Origin: BOKV01 sp041739225
Lineage (GTDB): Bacteria; Pseudomonadota; Alphaproteobacteria; Rhizobiales; Rhizobiaceae
NCBI GenBank assembly: GCA_041739225.1
Contig: JBGSOG010000008.1
Location: 1 to 63,802 of the forward strand
Length of the DNA: 63,802 nucleotides
Direction: 5' to 3'
In this document: positions 9,009 through 18,287 of the stretch, piece by piece
How the letters are laid out: each line of letters starts with the position of its first letter
Numbering within the stretch: position 1 is the stretch's first letter
Notes under the pieces: model-generated
Seen by the model: only the letters and a program-made list of their open reading frames with translations
The model's database searches: none
What the model was told of the DNA's origin: nothing
Position numbers and translations under genes: made by a program

Positions 9009-9280
9009 TCAACTCCCAAGGTAGATCGCCGTATAGTCGCGGCTTGGATACATGGTTTTGAGGAATACCGATTGACCTTCGCGAACATATGGGACCGCCC
9101 ATGCATAATTGTCGATTTTGACAATCAGCAAACGTTGGCGTGGGTACCTTATAAGATTGTGGTGGGGGATATCTGCAAGGACCCGACCCTCGCTTGCTGC
9201 TTCCGCCACATCTTCAAACCCGATACCACACCGCACAATCAGCGCTTCATTTTTTCCTCATTCCATTCACACTCTAGCAT
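9009..9280 (-). pseudogene. Toxin-like gene of a TA pair, frameshifted in an A6 tract
   Basis: The in-frame body (FEDVAEAASEGRVLADIPHH; RYPRQRLLIVKIDNYAW; FLKTMYPSRDYTAIYLG) matches small toxins of a BrnT/RelE-like type that precede CopG-like antitoxins. In that frame the first usable start is a GTG at 9236, which lacks the family N-terminus. The missing residues are present one frame over: ATG at 9280 (AGGA nine bases upstream) encodes MLECEWNEEK and runs into six adenines (9250-9255 on the complement). One extra A would join it to NEALIVRCGIGFEDV and restore a normal 90-residue protein. It may be a disabled toxin, a slippage site or a sequencing indel. Confidence 0.6.
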
Positions 9281-9300
9281 CAATATATATCCTGTATGTA

Positions 9301-10404
9301 TTATTTTTTCAACCAGCCCATCGCCATGCCGGTCTTGAAACCGCCGATGCGCGCGCTCACCCCTTCAAGTCCGGTAACCTTGCCAAACCATGCCTCGGTG
9401 AAATGCGGTGCCAGCATGTTTCGCGGTCGAACGCCCGCCCAACGCTCCAGCAATGGCGCAGTTGCGATTGCCGGAACCAGCGCTTTCGCCTTTGGGACAA
9501 ATCCAGTGTCGGACGGGTCAAACCAGTCCGGTTCTCCTTGCCACCCCTCGACAGTGGATGAGCCGATTGCAATTCGCCCCGCCACCTGCGGAACCACATA
9601 GGCACTGTCATGGTAGACGATCGGCGCGGTATCGGGGTGGGGGAAATCGAGCAACATCGCCTGCCCTTTTACGCCACGCCCAACCGGGTCGCCGCTCGTC
9701 AACACACCCATCCAGGGCTGCAACAGGGCATAGGCCTCCCAGCCATTGGCAATGACGATTTCAGGCGCTTCCAGTCGCGTGCCGTCCTTCAAAACAACTG
9801 CCATGTCGGCAAGCGCCATGACCTCGACACCCTCGCGTATTTCGCCATTCGCCCTGACATATGCCGCCAGTGAAGCCAGCAGCGCACGTGGATCAAGCCG
9901 TGCCGAAAGATCATCCCATTGCACCCCGAACGGCGCAATTTCTGCCGACAACCAGCCCTGTGCAATTGTGCCCGTCAATTCTGGCCAATGTTCCAACCTG
10001 AAACCCGGCCAGTGAGCCTTCGCCCCCTCAATGCGGGTCTGGACCACATTGTGGGCCTTCTCGCTCGTGACCGGCATCAGCCGACCGCAACGCCTGTAAC
10101 TGCACGAAACTCCAGTATCAGTCTCAAGCAGGGCAATCGCGTTTTCCAGTCCGGCAAGCGCCTCGAACTGCGCCTGTTTTTTGCCGTTCCAGCGGTCCGG
10201 CATGTGCGGCATCAGGGCCCCCAGAAAACCGCCTGATGCACCTGCCCCGACCTGGCGCTTATCCAGAACCAACACCCACTTGCCGTCTGCAATGGCATGC
10301 CGTGCCGCCCACAGGCCGAAAACGCCAGCGCCGACAATGATGACATCGGGACGACCTGCACCATTGCGGCCAGCTTGAATCGGTGCTTCAACGCTTTGAA
10401 TCAT
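9301..10404 (-). CDS. FAD-dependent oxidoreductase, DAO family; probable stand-alone MnmC oxidase domain
   Basis: About 367 residues. The FAD-binding fold is near the N-terminus (DVIIVGAGVFGLWAARHA), followed by the DAO domain with GASGGFLGALMPHMP and a C-terminal GxRP-type segment (RWAGVRPRNMLAPHFTEA). Its neighbour, transcribed divergently, is MnmD. In gammaproteobacteria these two activities are fused as MnmC, which converts cmnm5s2U34 of tRNA to nm5 and then mnm5; here they would be separate proteins. A general glycine- or D-amino-acid oxidase is the alternative. ATG codons at 10416 and 10404 are both possible starts; I used 10404. Confidence 0.75.
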   Translation of the reverse strand: MIQSVEAPIQAGRNGAGRPDVIIVGAGVFGLWAARHAIADGKWVLVLDKRQVGAGASGGFLGALMPHMPDRWNGKKQAQFEALAGLENAIALLETDTGVSCSYRRCGRLMPVTSEKAHNVVQTRIEGAKAHWPGFRLEHWPELTGTIAQGWLSAEIAPFGVQWDDLSARLDPRALLASLAAYVRANGEIREGVEVMALADMAVVLKDGTRLEAPEIVIANGWEAYALLQPWMGVLTSGDPVGRGVKGQAMLLDFPHPDTAPIVYHDSAYVVPQVAGRIAIGSSTVEGWQGEPDWFDPSDTGFVPKAKALVPAIATAPLLERWAGVRPRNMLAPHFTEAWFGKVTGLEGVSARIGGFKTGMAMGWLKK

Positions 10405-10425
10405 GGCACAAACCATTGCAGGCAA

Positions 10426-11139
10426 ATGACGGAAAACAAAGACACTTCTCCAGTTGATTCAGAACATGAACTGGAGTGGGTGGACGAAACCATCCCCCGC
10501 TCGCGCCACTTTGGTGACACCTACTTCTCGCAATATGGCGGACTGGAAGAAACAAGCCAGGTCTATATAGGCTGGAACGAATTGCCCCGGCGCTGGCCAC
10601 AGTTGACCCACTGCACCATTGCCGAACTTGGGTTTGGCACCGGCCTGAATTTCCTCGAAACGCTGCGGCAATGGCGGCTTCATTGCCCGCAGGCATCAAG
10701 CTTCCATTTCATTTCGGTCGAAGCCTGGCCGCTGAAAAAGCCCGATTTGCGAAAGGCCCTGACCCGCTGGCCTGAACTCGAACTGGAAGCTTCCGCGCTG
10801 TTGGAATTGTGGCAGACCGACCAGAAAATGCTTGATGTTCTATATGCGGAAAATGTTCAGCTGACCGTGTATTTTGACGACGCGCTGGTCGCCCTTCAGC
10901 GCCATGCCTTTGAAGCCGACGCCTGGTACCTGGATGGATTCGCGCCTTCACGAAATCCGCAGATGTGGTCGGCAGAACTGATGCAGGAAGTGTTTGGCCA
11001 CACAAAAACCGGGGGCACATTCACCACTTACACTTCGGCGGGTTGGGTCAAGCGCAACCTGCAAGGTGCCGGATTCGAGGTGGAAAAACTTGCAGGCTTT
11101 GCCGCCAAGCGGGAGATGTTGCGTGGCCGAAAGGCCTGA
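10426..11139 (+). CDS. mnmD: tRNA 5-(aminomethyl)-2-thiouridine methyltransferase
   Basis: A 237-residue SAM-dependent methyltransferase (Methyltransf_30, formerly DUF752) that methylates nm5s2U34 in the wobble position of tRNA. Diagnostic stretches are PRSRHFGDTYFSQYGGLEET near residue 24, the SAM-binding IAELGFGTGLNFLETL near 66, the DAWYLDGFAPSRNPQMW motif near 165, and GTFTTYTSAGWVKRNLQGAGFEVEK near the end. Length equals the N-terminal half of fused MnmC. The ATG at 10426 starts the family alignment; the upstream extension belongs to the oxidoreductase on the other strand. The divergent starts are only about 20 bp apart. It converges on the hemerythrin gene with a 3-bp gap. Confidence 0.88.
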   Translation: MTENKDTSPVDSEHELEWVDETIPRSRHFGDTYFSQYGGLEETSQVYIGWNELPRRWPQLTHCTIAELGFGTGLNFLETLRQWRLHCPQASSFHFISVEAWPLKKPDLRKALTRWPELELEASALLELWQTDQKMLDVLYAENVQLTVYFDDALVALQRHAFEADAWYLDGFAPSRNPQMWSAELMQEVFGHTKTGGTFTTYTSAGWVKRNLQGAGFEVEKLAGFAAKREMLRGRKA

Positions 11140-11142
11140 CAA

Positions 11143-11751
11143 TCACCCGCGCAACATCACCGGAATGCAGATTTCCTCTTCATCGCCAATGTGCCGGATG
11201 AACAGCCTGTCCAGCCGTTGTGCCGCGTGCAGCAATTTTTCGGTCTGCTGAAGCCACATATCGCGTCTGGCAATGTCGCCGCCCTCAGGGCGGACTGAAA
11301 GATCGTTTACCGCCTTTTCCAGCCCATCCAGCACTTGCGCCAAAACCTTGTGATCGCTGTCAAGCAGATCAAGCGGAGTTGCCAGTTGCGGATGCGCCTT
11401 CAGGAAAACCGGGAAGAAAAAATCATCTTCTATATGGTGGTGTTGATGCGCGTGGTGGATCAGCCGGGTACCAAGGCTGCGGATTTGCGGCACCATTTGC
11501 TGCAGGCGCATTGGGTCATCTTCAGACAGTGCCTGTTCGCTCCAGCCAGCCAACGTGGCTGAGGCAGAAAGCAGCCCTTCGTGAATCTGTGTCCAGAATT
11601 CCGGCTCACCGGAAAAGCCCGGCGTCAATGCCCAACGCTCGCGCGGCAGTTCAAAAAGCCCTGTGCGCACCACCGGCGAAAGGCAGGTGCGTTGTTCAAC
11701 GTGATTCTCGGGATCAGAATATTTGTAAGCCATGCCCGGCAAATAGGGCAT
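11143..11751 (-). CDS. Hemerythrin HHE-domain protein
   Basis: About 202 residues. The HHE cation-binding domain supplies iron ligands along four helices: LIHHAHQHHHIEDDFFFPVF, LLDSDHKVLAQVL, and RLFIRHIGDEEEICIP near the C-terminus. Such domains bind a di-iron centre and act in oxygen, NO or iron handling; which role applies here is not visible. I chose the ATG at 11751 because AAGG lies just upstream. The gene follows the ABC ATPase gene by about 33 bp and may be cotranscribed with the peptide transporter operon. Confidence 0.8.
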   Translation of the reverse strand: MPYLPGMAYKYSDPENHVEQRTCLSPVVRTGLFELPRERWALTPGFSGEPEFWTQIHEGLLSASATLAGWSEQALSEDDPMRLQQMVPQIRSLGTRLIHHAHQHHHIEDDFFFPVFLKAHPQLATPLDLLDSDHKVLAQVLDGLEKAVNDLSVRPEGGDIARRDMWLQQTEKLLHAAQRLDRLFIRHIGDEEEICIPVMLRG

Positions 11752-11784
11752 GGCCACCTTTTTCGCAAACGCCAAAAATGGCAA

Positions 11785-14328
11785 TCAGCGCGGTTTTTTG
11801 CCGAACACCTTGACGTACTCGGCAACCCCACCCTTGGCCAACGCCTTGGCCTGTTTCACCCAGTCGTCGCGTTCGATGCGTCCGGCAAATTTCAGGTGCT
11901 CGTCAACCCAGTCCCGCTCGGCCTTTTTCCACGATGCGACTTGCGCAAAAGTGTAGACACCAAGACCGTTGAGGATCGCTTCGATCTTTGGCCCGACTCC
12001 TGAAATCAGTTTCAGATCATCGGGCTTGGCAGGCTTTTTGACCGCAGCGGGCCGGTTGTCCTTGGCAACAGCTGGTGCCGTTTTTGCTTTGGCAACCGGT
12101 TTGATCTCTGCTTTGGGCGCGGCAGGTTTGGCAGGGGCCTTGGCTTTTGTCGCGGGCGAGATGCTGGCAAGGCTTGCAATTGGCGTGGCAACCTTGCCTT
12201 TGCTTTTCCTGACACTTTCAGCGGCCACCGGTTTCGAACTGTCGTCGCCGCGTTTGACCTGCGAGATGACCGGTTCCATTTCGGCAAGGACATCAATCGA
12301 CAAATGGCACTTGCTGTAGTCGCCCGGAGCGATTTCTTTCAACTCCGGCACCACTGTCTCGCATAGATTTCCAGGTACCCGCACTTTCCAGCGGCAACGT
12401 GTCTGGAACGGGCAGCCCGGGGGCGGGTTGATGGCAGACGGGATGTCACCTTCCAAAACGATGTGCTTCTTTTTGATTGACGTGTCGGCAATGGGAACAG
12501 CCGAAAGCAGCGCCTCGGTATAAGGATGGTATGGCGGCGAAAACACGGCCTCTGTCGGGCCGGTCTCCACAACATGGCCCAGGTACATCACGACCACGCG
12601 GTCAGCGAGGTAGCGCACAATCGACAAATCATGGCTGATGAACAGCATGGTCGTTCGCCGGTCACGCTGAATGTCCATCAACAATTCAGTGACTGCCGCC
12701 TGAACCGACACGTCAAGTGCCGACACCGGCTCGTCCGCCACCACCACTTCGGGATTGCCGGCGAATGCCCGGGCTATGCCGATGCGCTGCTTTTGCCCGC
12801 CCGACAATTGGCGCGGCATGCGGCGCTCGAATTCACGCGGAAGCTTGACCAGATCCAAAAGCTCGAACATCCGGTTTCGGCGCTCGGCATCGGTCTTGCC
12901 GACACCGAATTTCTCCAGAACCCGCACGATCTGGTCCCCCACCCGCATCGACGGATTGAGCGTGTCGAAAGGATTTTGGAAGACCATCTGGATCGAGCGC
13001 AAGGTCTTCTTGTCGCGCTTGGTGGTCTCAATCGTGCCGATTTCCTTGCCCGACAGTTTTACATGTCCGGAAGTTTTCGTTTCCAATCCCATCAACACCT
13101 TGGCAAGTGTTGATTTCCCACAGCCGGATTCGCCGACCAGTGCCACCGTTTCGGCTTCACGCGCCACAATGGTCACGTCCTCATTGGCCTTGACGGTGCG
13201 CACATCGCCTCCGCCGAATATGGCGTTGCCGGAGACCTGGTAATATTTCTTCATTTCGCCGATATCGAGAACGGTGCCGCCGACTGGCGCCTTGCCGGCA
13301 CGTTGCTTGACAACCGGTTGTGCCGTCCAATCAATTTCCTCAAGTCGCAGGCACCGCGAAGCATGGATTCCCTCACCCTTTACCGGCACCATCGGAATGT
13401 CCAAGACGTTGCACACGCCATCTTTGAAAAAGCTGCAACGCGGGCCGAAATTGCACCCTCTTGGGCGCTCGTGCGGCAAAGGCAGCTGGCCCGGTATCGC
13501 GATCAGCGGACGCTCGTTCTTGTCGGCACCCGGCAACGGAATCGACCGGAAAAGTCCCTGTGTATAGGGATGGCGCATGCGGTCGAATACATCGCGGATT
13601 GAGCCAGTCTCCACAGCCTCGCCGGAGTACATTACGGTGATGCGGTTGCACACTTCCAGCACGAGGCCGAGATTGTGGCTGATGAAAAGCATCGACGTGC
13701 CAAATTGCTTGCCCAGATCCTTGACCAATTCAACGATACCCGCTTCCACGGTCACGTCGAGCGCAGTGGTGGGCTCGTCCAGAATGAGCAGCTTGGGCTT
13801 TGACAGCAACGCCATGGCAATAACTATGCGTTGCTGCTGTCCACCTGAAATCTGGTGCGGATAGGCCTTCATGATGCGTCGCGGATCAGGCAGCCGCACC
13901 GCACCTAGCATTTCGATTGCGCGCTTTTCAGCTTCGCTTTCGCTGACCTTGTCATGGATCAGCGACACTTCCATCAACTGGCGCCCGATTTTCATTGCCG
14001 GGTTGAGGCTGGCCATCGGCTCCTGGTAGATCATGGCAACTTCATTGCCGCGAATTTCCTGCAGCCGTTTCTCGGACATGCTTGCCATGTCTTCGCCGAG
14101 GAACTTGATCGAGCCCGAAGTAATGCGCCCGTTCTTGCCCAGGTAGCGCATGACGCCAAGTGCAACGGTGGATTTTCCGCAGCCTGATTCCCCGACCAGC
14201 CCCATCGCATCACCCGGCATGACACGGCAGGAAAAATCCATCACTGCCGGGATTTCACCGTGGCGGGTAAAGAACGAAATATTCAAATTCTCGATTTCAA
14301 GAACCGGTGTTTCCTGGGAAGAGGCCAT
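11785..14328 (-). CDS. Fused dual ATPase of a peptide/nickel-type ABC importer, with C-terminal helix-hairpin-helix tail
   Basis: An 847-residue protein equal to DppD plus DppF in one chain. The first nucleotide-binding domain has Walker A GLVGESGCGKST, signature ISGGQQQR and Walker B LLILDEPTTALD; the oligopeptide C-terminal cysteine domain (GCNFGPRCSFFKDGVC) follows. The second domain has ALVGESGCGKST, LSGGQKQR and VVVADEPVSALD and the same cysteine tail (CPFQTRCRWK). After that comes a linker of about 100 residues rich in Ala, Lys and Pro, then a helix-hairpin-helix module (DDLKLISGVGPKIEAILNGL) like the one at the end of some alphaproteobacterial NuoE proteins. AAGGA precedes the ATG by eight bases. 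The role of the tail is unknown. Confidence 0.9.
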   Translation of the reverse strand: MASSQETPVLEIENLNISFFTRHGEIPAVMDFSCRVMPGDAMGLVGESGCGKSTVALGVMRYLGKNGRITSGSIKFLGEDMASMSEKRLQEIRGNEVAMIYQEPMASLNPAMKIGRQLMEVSLIHDKVSESEAEKRAIEMLGAVRLPDPRRIMKAYPHQISGGQQQRIVIAMALLSKPKLLILDEPTTALDVTVEAGIVELVKDLGKQFGTSMLFISHNLGLVLEVCNRITVMYSGEAVETGSIRDVFDRMRHPYTQGLFRSIPLPGADKNERPLIAIPGQLPLPHERPRGCNFGPRCSFFKDGVCNVLDIPMVPVKGEGIHASRCLRLEEIDWTAQPVVKQRAGKAPVGGTVLDIGEMKKYYQVSGNAIFGGGDVRTVKANEDVTIVAREAETVALVGESGCGKSTLAKVLMGLETKTSGHVKLSGKEIGTIETTKRDKKTLRSIQMVFQNPFDTLNPSMRVGDQIVRVLEKFGVGKTDAERRNRMFELLDLVKLPREFERRMPRQLSGGQKQRIGIARAFAGNPEVVVADEPVSALDVSVQAAVTELLMDIQRDRRTTMLFISHDLSIVRYLADRVVVMYLGHVVETGPTEAVFSPPYHPYTEALLSAVPIADTSIKKKHIVLEGDIPSAINPPPGCPFQTRCRWKVRVPGNLCETVVPELKEIAPGDYSKCHLSIDVLAEMEPVISQVKRGDDSSKPVAAESVRKSKGKVATPIASLASISPATKAKAPAKPAAPKAEIKPVAKAKTAPAVAKDNRPAAVKKPAKPDDLKLISGVGPKIEAILNGLGVYTFAQVASWKKAERDWVDEHLKFAGRIERDDWVKQAKALAKGGVAEYVKVFGKKPR

Positions 14329-14332
14329 GGCG

Positions 14333-15490
14333 TCAATCCTTCAGCGATTCTTCGCGCAGTGCATCGGCAAGCAGGTTGAGGCCCAGCACCAGGCTCATCA
14401 ATGCCAGTGCAGGGGCAACACCTTGCCAGGTGAACAGCCGCAATTGTGCAATTTTCGAACCGTCCTTGATCGCCGTGCCCCAGTCCGGGCTTTCAGAACC
14501 CATGCCGAGACCGAAAAACCCGAGCGTACCCAGCAGGATGGTGGTGTAGCCAATGCGCAGGCAGGCATCGACAATCAAAGGGCCGCGCGCATTGGGCAGA
14601 ATTTCCCAAAGCATGATGTACCAGGGCGCCTCGCCGCGTGTTTGCGCCGCAGAAACGTAGTCGCGGGTCATGATATCAAGGGTGAGGCCACGCACGATGC
14701 GAAACACACCCGGGCTTGAAGCAAAGACAACAGCCACGAAAATATTCAACTCGTTCGGCTCGATGTGGATGATGCCCAACGGGTCGGCATCAAAGACCAG
14801 GCCTGCATATATCCAAAGGCCCAGCACCAGCGTCACTGCAATGTAAACCCATGCTTTTTCAGGCCTCGCACTGAGCTTGGTCCAGAACAAGGTCACAAAA
14901 AACACGACCGGGAACAGAAAGAAAAATCCGGCCATTACATAGGGGATCGGCGTCTCCATGATTCCGGGAGTTACCAGCAGGTAGAAAAGCAGGATGACCG
15001 GGAACGCCAGCACGAGATTGGCGAGAAACGACAGGATGCTGTCGGTGCGCCCGCCAAAATATCCGGCCGGCAAACCCAGCGTGATACCCACGATGAAGGC
15101 AATCAACGTTGCCGCCGGTGCAATGGTCAAGACGATGCGGGCGCCATGGACGACACGGCTGAACACATCACGGGCCAATTGGTCGCCGCCGAGGTAAAAA
15201 ATGATCCCGGACTCAGGGTCGGTGGCACCGGGAATGGCATTTTTCATGGCAGTCATCTGAACCCTTGGATCAACGGTTCCAATGATGTCGGCAAAGATTG
15301 CCGTGAAGAGCCAGAACCCGCAAATCATGACCCCGACCACGCCGACGCCTGATCCCATGATCTGCCCGTAAAGCCCCAGTCTTTTGCGAAAACTGAAGCT
15401 GAGGAACATCATCCCTGCAAGAGCCAACCAAACAGGCCAGAACCGCGCAACTATCCCGACAATGATGTTGAATATGCCGACGCTTTCCAT
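14333..15490 (-). CDS. ABC importer permease, DppC type
   Basis: A 385-residue inner-membrane permease. It has an extended N-terminus with two helices, the OppC N-terminal region, and the BPD_transp_1 domain ending with the EAA loop (DYVSAAQTRGEAPWYIMLWE). AGGA sits six bases before the ATG. The gene is between dppB-like and fused ATPase genes with gaps under 10 bp, so translation is probably coupled. Its EAA loop would contact the fused ATPase. Confidence 0.88.
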   Translation of the reverse strand: MESVGIFNIIVGIVARFWPVWLALAGMMFLSFSFRKRLGLYGQIMGSGVGVVGVMICGFWLFTAIFADIIGTVDPRVQMTAMKNAIPGATDPESGIIFYLGGDQLARDVFSRVVHGARIVLTIAPAATLIAFIVGITLGLPAGYFGGRTDSILSFLANLVLAFPVILLFYLLVTPGIMETPIPYVMAGFFFLFPVVFFVTLFWTKLSARPEKAWVYIAVTLVLGLWIYAGLVFDADPLGIIHIEPNELNIFVAVVFASSPGVFRIVRGLTLDIMTRDYVSAAQTRGEAPWYIMLWEILPNARGPLIVDACLRIGYTTILLGTLGFFGLGMGSESPDWGTAIKDGSKIAQLRLFTWQGVAPALALMSLVLGLNLLADALREESLKD

Positions 15491-15498
15491 GGAATTTC

Positions 15499-16536
15499 CT
15501 AACTCACCCGAATACGCGGATTGAGGAACGCATATCCGATATCGGAGATGAGTTGCGTGATGAGAACCAATACGACCGACACCAATCCGCAGGCGAGAAC
15601 CAGGTCGATGTCGTTATTGGATGCCGCCTGAACGAGAAGGTAGCCGAAGCCCTTGTAATTGAACATGGATTCCACAACTACAACGCCGGTCAGCAACCAC
15701 GGAAACTGCAGCATGATCACGGTGAACGGTGCAATCAGCGCATTGCGCAAGGCATGCTTCATCACCACGGCCCGGAAGCTGAGCCCTTTCAGTCGCGCTG
15801 TACGAATGTACTGTGAAGTCATGACTTCAGCCATTGAAGCACGCGTCATTCGGGCAATGTAGCCGATGCCGTAAATGGCCATCGTCATCACTGGCAACGT
15901 GAAATTGTAAAAACTGACGCCTTGTGTCAGCGCCGTTGCGGCTGAACCGTTGAGCCAGCCCAGGCCCGACGCAAATAGTGCGGTGAACAATACGCCAGAA
16001 ACATATTCGGGCGTGGCCGTGGTGGCGATTGACCCGATTGACAGCGTCCGGTCGGTTCTTGATCCCTCCCTCATGCCGGCGAGAACACCGACAAGCAGGG
16101 ATATGGGGACCATGGTGATCATGACCCAGAACATCAAAATGCCGGTTGCCGCGAGCGCCTCACCCAGTTTTGAAGCAACTGTCGTGCGAAACGCGGTGGA
16201 ACAGCCAAAATCGCCCTGCAGGATGCCTGAATAAGTCGGAACGACCGGATCGTTGCAATATCGGAAGCGCGGCACCTGCAAGCCGGTTACAGGATCGATC
16301 ACCGGCTGCTTTTGCGCCAAGCCAATCCAGCGGCCATACCGCACCACATAATTGTCGCGATAACCGTTGCGTTGCAGCCAGCTGTTGAGATCGTCTTCGG
16401 TCGCGCGTGATTCTGTTTGGAAGATTGCGAGCTTTTTCAGGTTCGGTTCGAGGTTCACAAACATGAACACAACGAAGCTGAGACACAGCGCAGTCAGCGC
16501 CATCACTCCCAGTCGCCGAAGAATAAAACCAAACAT
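15499..16536 (-). CDS. ABC importer permease, DppB type
   Basis: A 345-residue permease from the ATG at 16536, which has AGGGGGA five bases upstream and gives the standard DppB opening MFGFILRRLGVMALTALCLS. Six transmembrane helices are visible, with a periplasmic loop between the first two (LEPNL to VGCSTAFRT region) and the EAA loop near MTSQYIRTARLKGLSFRAVV. It pairs with the DppC-type protein. A strong intercistronic hairpin separates it from the substrate-binding protein gene. Confidence 0.88.
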   Translation of the reverse strand: MFGFILRRLGVMALTALCLSFVVFMFVNLEPNLKKLAIFQTESRATEDDLNSWLQRNGYRDNYVVRYGRWIGLAQKQPVIDPVTGLQVPRFRYCNDPVVPTYSGILQGDFGCSTAFRTTVASKLGEALAATGILMFWVMITMVPISLLVGVLAGMREGSRTDRTLSIGSIATTATPEYVSGVLFTALFASGLGWLNGSAATALTQGVSFYNFTLPVMTMAIYGIGYIARMTRASMAEVMTSQYIRTARLKGLSFRAVVMKHALRNALIAPFTVIMLQFPWLLTGVVVVESMFNYKGFGYLLVQAASNNDIDLVLACGLVSVVLVLITQLISDIGYAFLNPRIRVS

Positions 16537-16603
16537 CACCATCCCCCTGAACGTGGCAGTCGACCGATCCTTTTTTGTTATTTTGGTCAGCCGATTAGGC
16601 AAG

Positions 16604-16629
16604 GGAGAGGGGCCAAAAGGCCCCTCTCC
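16604..16629 (-). terminator. Intercistronic hairpin after the binding-protein gene
   Basis: GGAGAGGGGCC-AAAA-GGCCCCTCTCC is an 11-bp perfect stem with a 4-nt loop. It lies just past the stop of the binding-protein gene and before the permeases on the minus strand. There is no T-run directly after it, so I read it as an mRNA-stabilising or partial-attenuation element that keeps binding-protein output above permease output. Confidence 0.6.
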
Positions 16630-16643
16630 GAAGGCACAGGACC

Positions 16644-18287
16644 TTATTTGTCGAGCCAGACGGTTTCGAGATGCATTTCGAAGGTCTGGTGCATCGCGAG
16701 GTTTTTGACGTATGGCGCGTGGTGGCGGTGCAACTTGCGCCAGAACGGCTGGATGATGATGCCGGAAGCCTGCAACATCGTTTCGATGTCCTTCATCATT
16801 TCCTTGCGCTTTGCAGCATCGGCAATTGCCAGTGCAGCATTGAGCTTCTTGTCGAACTCAGGATCGGAATATGCCGCCTCATTCCAGGCTTCCCCGGTCC
16901 GGTAGGCAAGCGCCAGGATCTGGACACCAAGCGGACGCATGTTCCACTCTGTGGTTGACCATGGATATTTGAGCCAGTCATTCCAGAACGACGATCCGGG
17001 AATGACAGTCCGCTTCACCTTGAAACCAGCTTCACGGCATTGTGCCGCAATAACATCGCCCGGGTTTTTGACGTATTCCGCATCATAGGAAATGAGATCA
17101 AACTCATAGTCCATCTGTCCGGCTTCAGTCATCAGCGCCTTGGCTTTTTCGAGGTCACGAGCTTCCGCAGGAATTTCGTAATACTCGGGATGGATAGGGC
17201 AGACGTGGTGGTTTTCACCAACGGTTCCATCACCATTGTAGCCCAGCTTTAGCACAGTGGCGTTGTCAACGGCGAGCTGAAGGGCCTTGCGAACCTTCAC
17301 GTCATCATAAGGCTTGTTGGCAACGTTTGTGCGCAACACGATCGTGCTGGCGGTAACAACTTCAACGTTGACGAGGCCCATTCCATTGAGAAGCTCAACG
17401 GTTTCGCCGGTTGTCTGATAGTTGGAGTCCACTTCGCCAGCTTCCAGTGCAGCCACGACCGCGTTGGATTCCTGACCATAGTCGATGAACTCAATGCCAT
17501 CCAGGAAAGGCTCGCCGCCCCACCAGGTAAAGCCTTCACGGCGCTTGAGGATTGCCGATTTGCCAACATCGTAGGAGACGATCTCATAAGGACCGGTGCC
17601 TGGTGTCTTCAGCATGTCGGGTGCAGCATCAAAACCACGATGCACAATCATTGCCGGGTAATCGGCCATGCCTGCAATGATGGTGATGTCGGACTGCAGG
17701 GTCTTGAGTTTGACGGTGTAGTCGTCAACCTTGGTGATGGCGCCTTCTGCTGCCTTGTCATCCTTGATCAACGTGCCAACACGGCCCGCCATCGAGTTGC
17801 CTTCGGCTTTCTTGTCGCACCAACGGTTAAGGTTGTAGATCACGTCATCGGCGTTGAAATCGTCGCCGTTTGACCACTTCACGCCCTTGCGAAGGTTCAG
17901 CGTGTATTCGGACGCATCTTCACTGATTTCCCAGCTTTCGAGCAGCTGGCCTTCAAAAGTGAAATCCTTGGTGTAGCGAACGAGGTATTCGTTGCACTGG
18001 CGGGTCACGTTGGCCATTTCAGACCAGTCGAACAGGCGGGGATCCTTCATTTCCCGGATGCTCATCTGGATCTTCAATACGCCGCCTTTCTTGCCTTCCT
18101 GGGCCAAGGCCCTGGTCGGTGCCGCAACGCCCAGCAATGCATAGGCGGTTGCCGTTGTTGCGCCGAACGCACTGGCGAGCGCCAGGAATTCACGACGGTC
18201 CATCAGGCCTTTGGCAGTATCCTTGGCCCAGCTGGACACCATGTGGTGCATTGGCTTGCCATTCATGTCTTTGAGTTTTTCCGTCAT
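16644..18287 (-). CDS. Extracellular solute-binding protein, family 5 (peptide/opine type)
   Basis: A 547-residue periplasmic receptor. The ATG at 18287 has GGGAGG five bases upstream. The signal is a long twin-arginine type: MDRREFLALASAFGATTATA begins at about residue 29 and cleavage falls near TRALA-QEGKKGG. SBP_bac_5 features follow: LNLRKGVKWSNGDDFNADDV, VRKALQLAVDN, and a C-terminal FWRKLHRHHAPYVKN. Tat export of such proteins is common in alphaproteobacteria. It starts the operon SBP, DppB, DppC, fused ATPase, probably hemerythrin. The ligand is not evident; peptides or amine-containing opines are possible. Confidence 0.9.
   Translation of the reverse strand: MTEKLKDMNGKPMHHMVSSWAKDTAKGLMDRREFLALASAFGATTATAYALLGVAAPTRALAQEGKKGGVLKIQMSIREMKDPRLFDWSEMANVTRQCNEYLVRYTKDFTFEGQLLESWEISEDASEYTLNLRKGVKWSNGDDFNADDVIYNLNRWCDKKAEGNSMAGRVGTLIKDDKAAEGAITKVDDYTVKLKTLQSDITIIAGMADYPAMIVHRGFDAAPDMLKTPGTGPYEIVSYDVGKSAILKRREGFTWWGGEPFLDGIEFIDYGQESNAVVAALEAGEVDSNYQTTGETVELLNGMGLVNVEVVTASTIVLRTNVANKPYDDVKVRKALQLAVDNATVLKLGYNGDGTVGENHHVCPIHPEYYEIPAEARDLEKAKALMTEAGQMDYEFDLISYDAEYVKNPGDVIAAQCREAGFKVKRTVIPGSSFWNDWLKYPWSTTEWNMRPLGVQILALAYRTGEAWNEAAYSDPEFDKKLNAALAIADAAKRKEMMKDIETMLQASGIIIQPFWRKLHRHHAPYVKNLAMHQTFEMHLETVWLDK

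Noticed and set aside
10297..10425. N-terminal extension of MnmD
   Set aside because: The extra 43 codons lie inside the opposite oxidoreductase gene and are not MnmD-like. The family alignment starts at the ATG at 10426.
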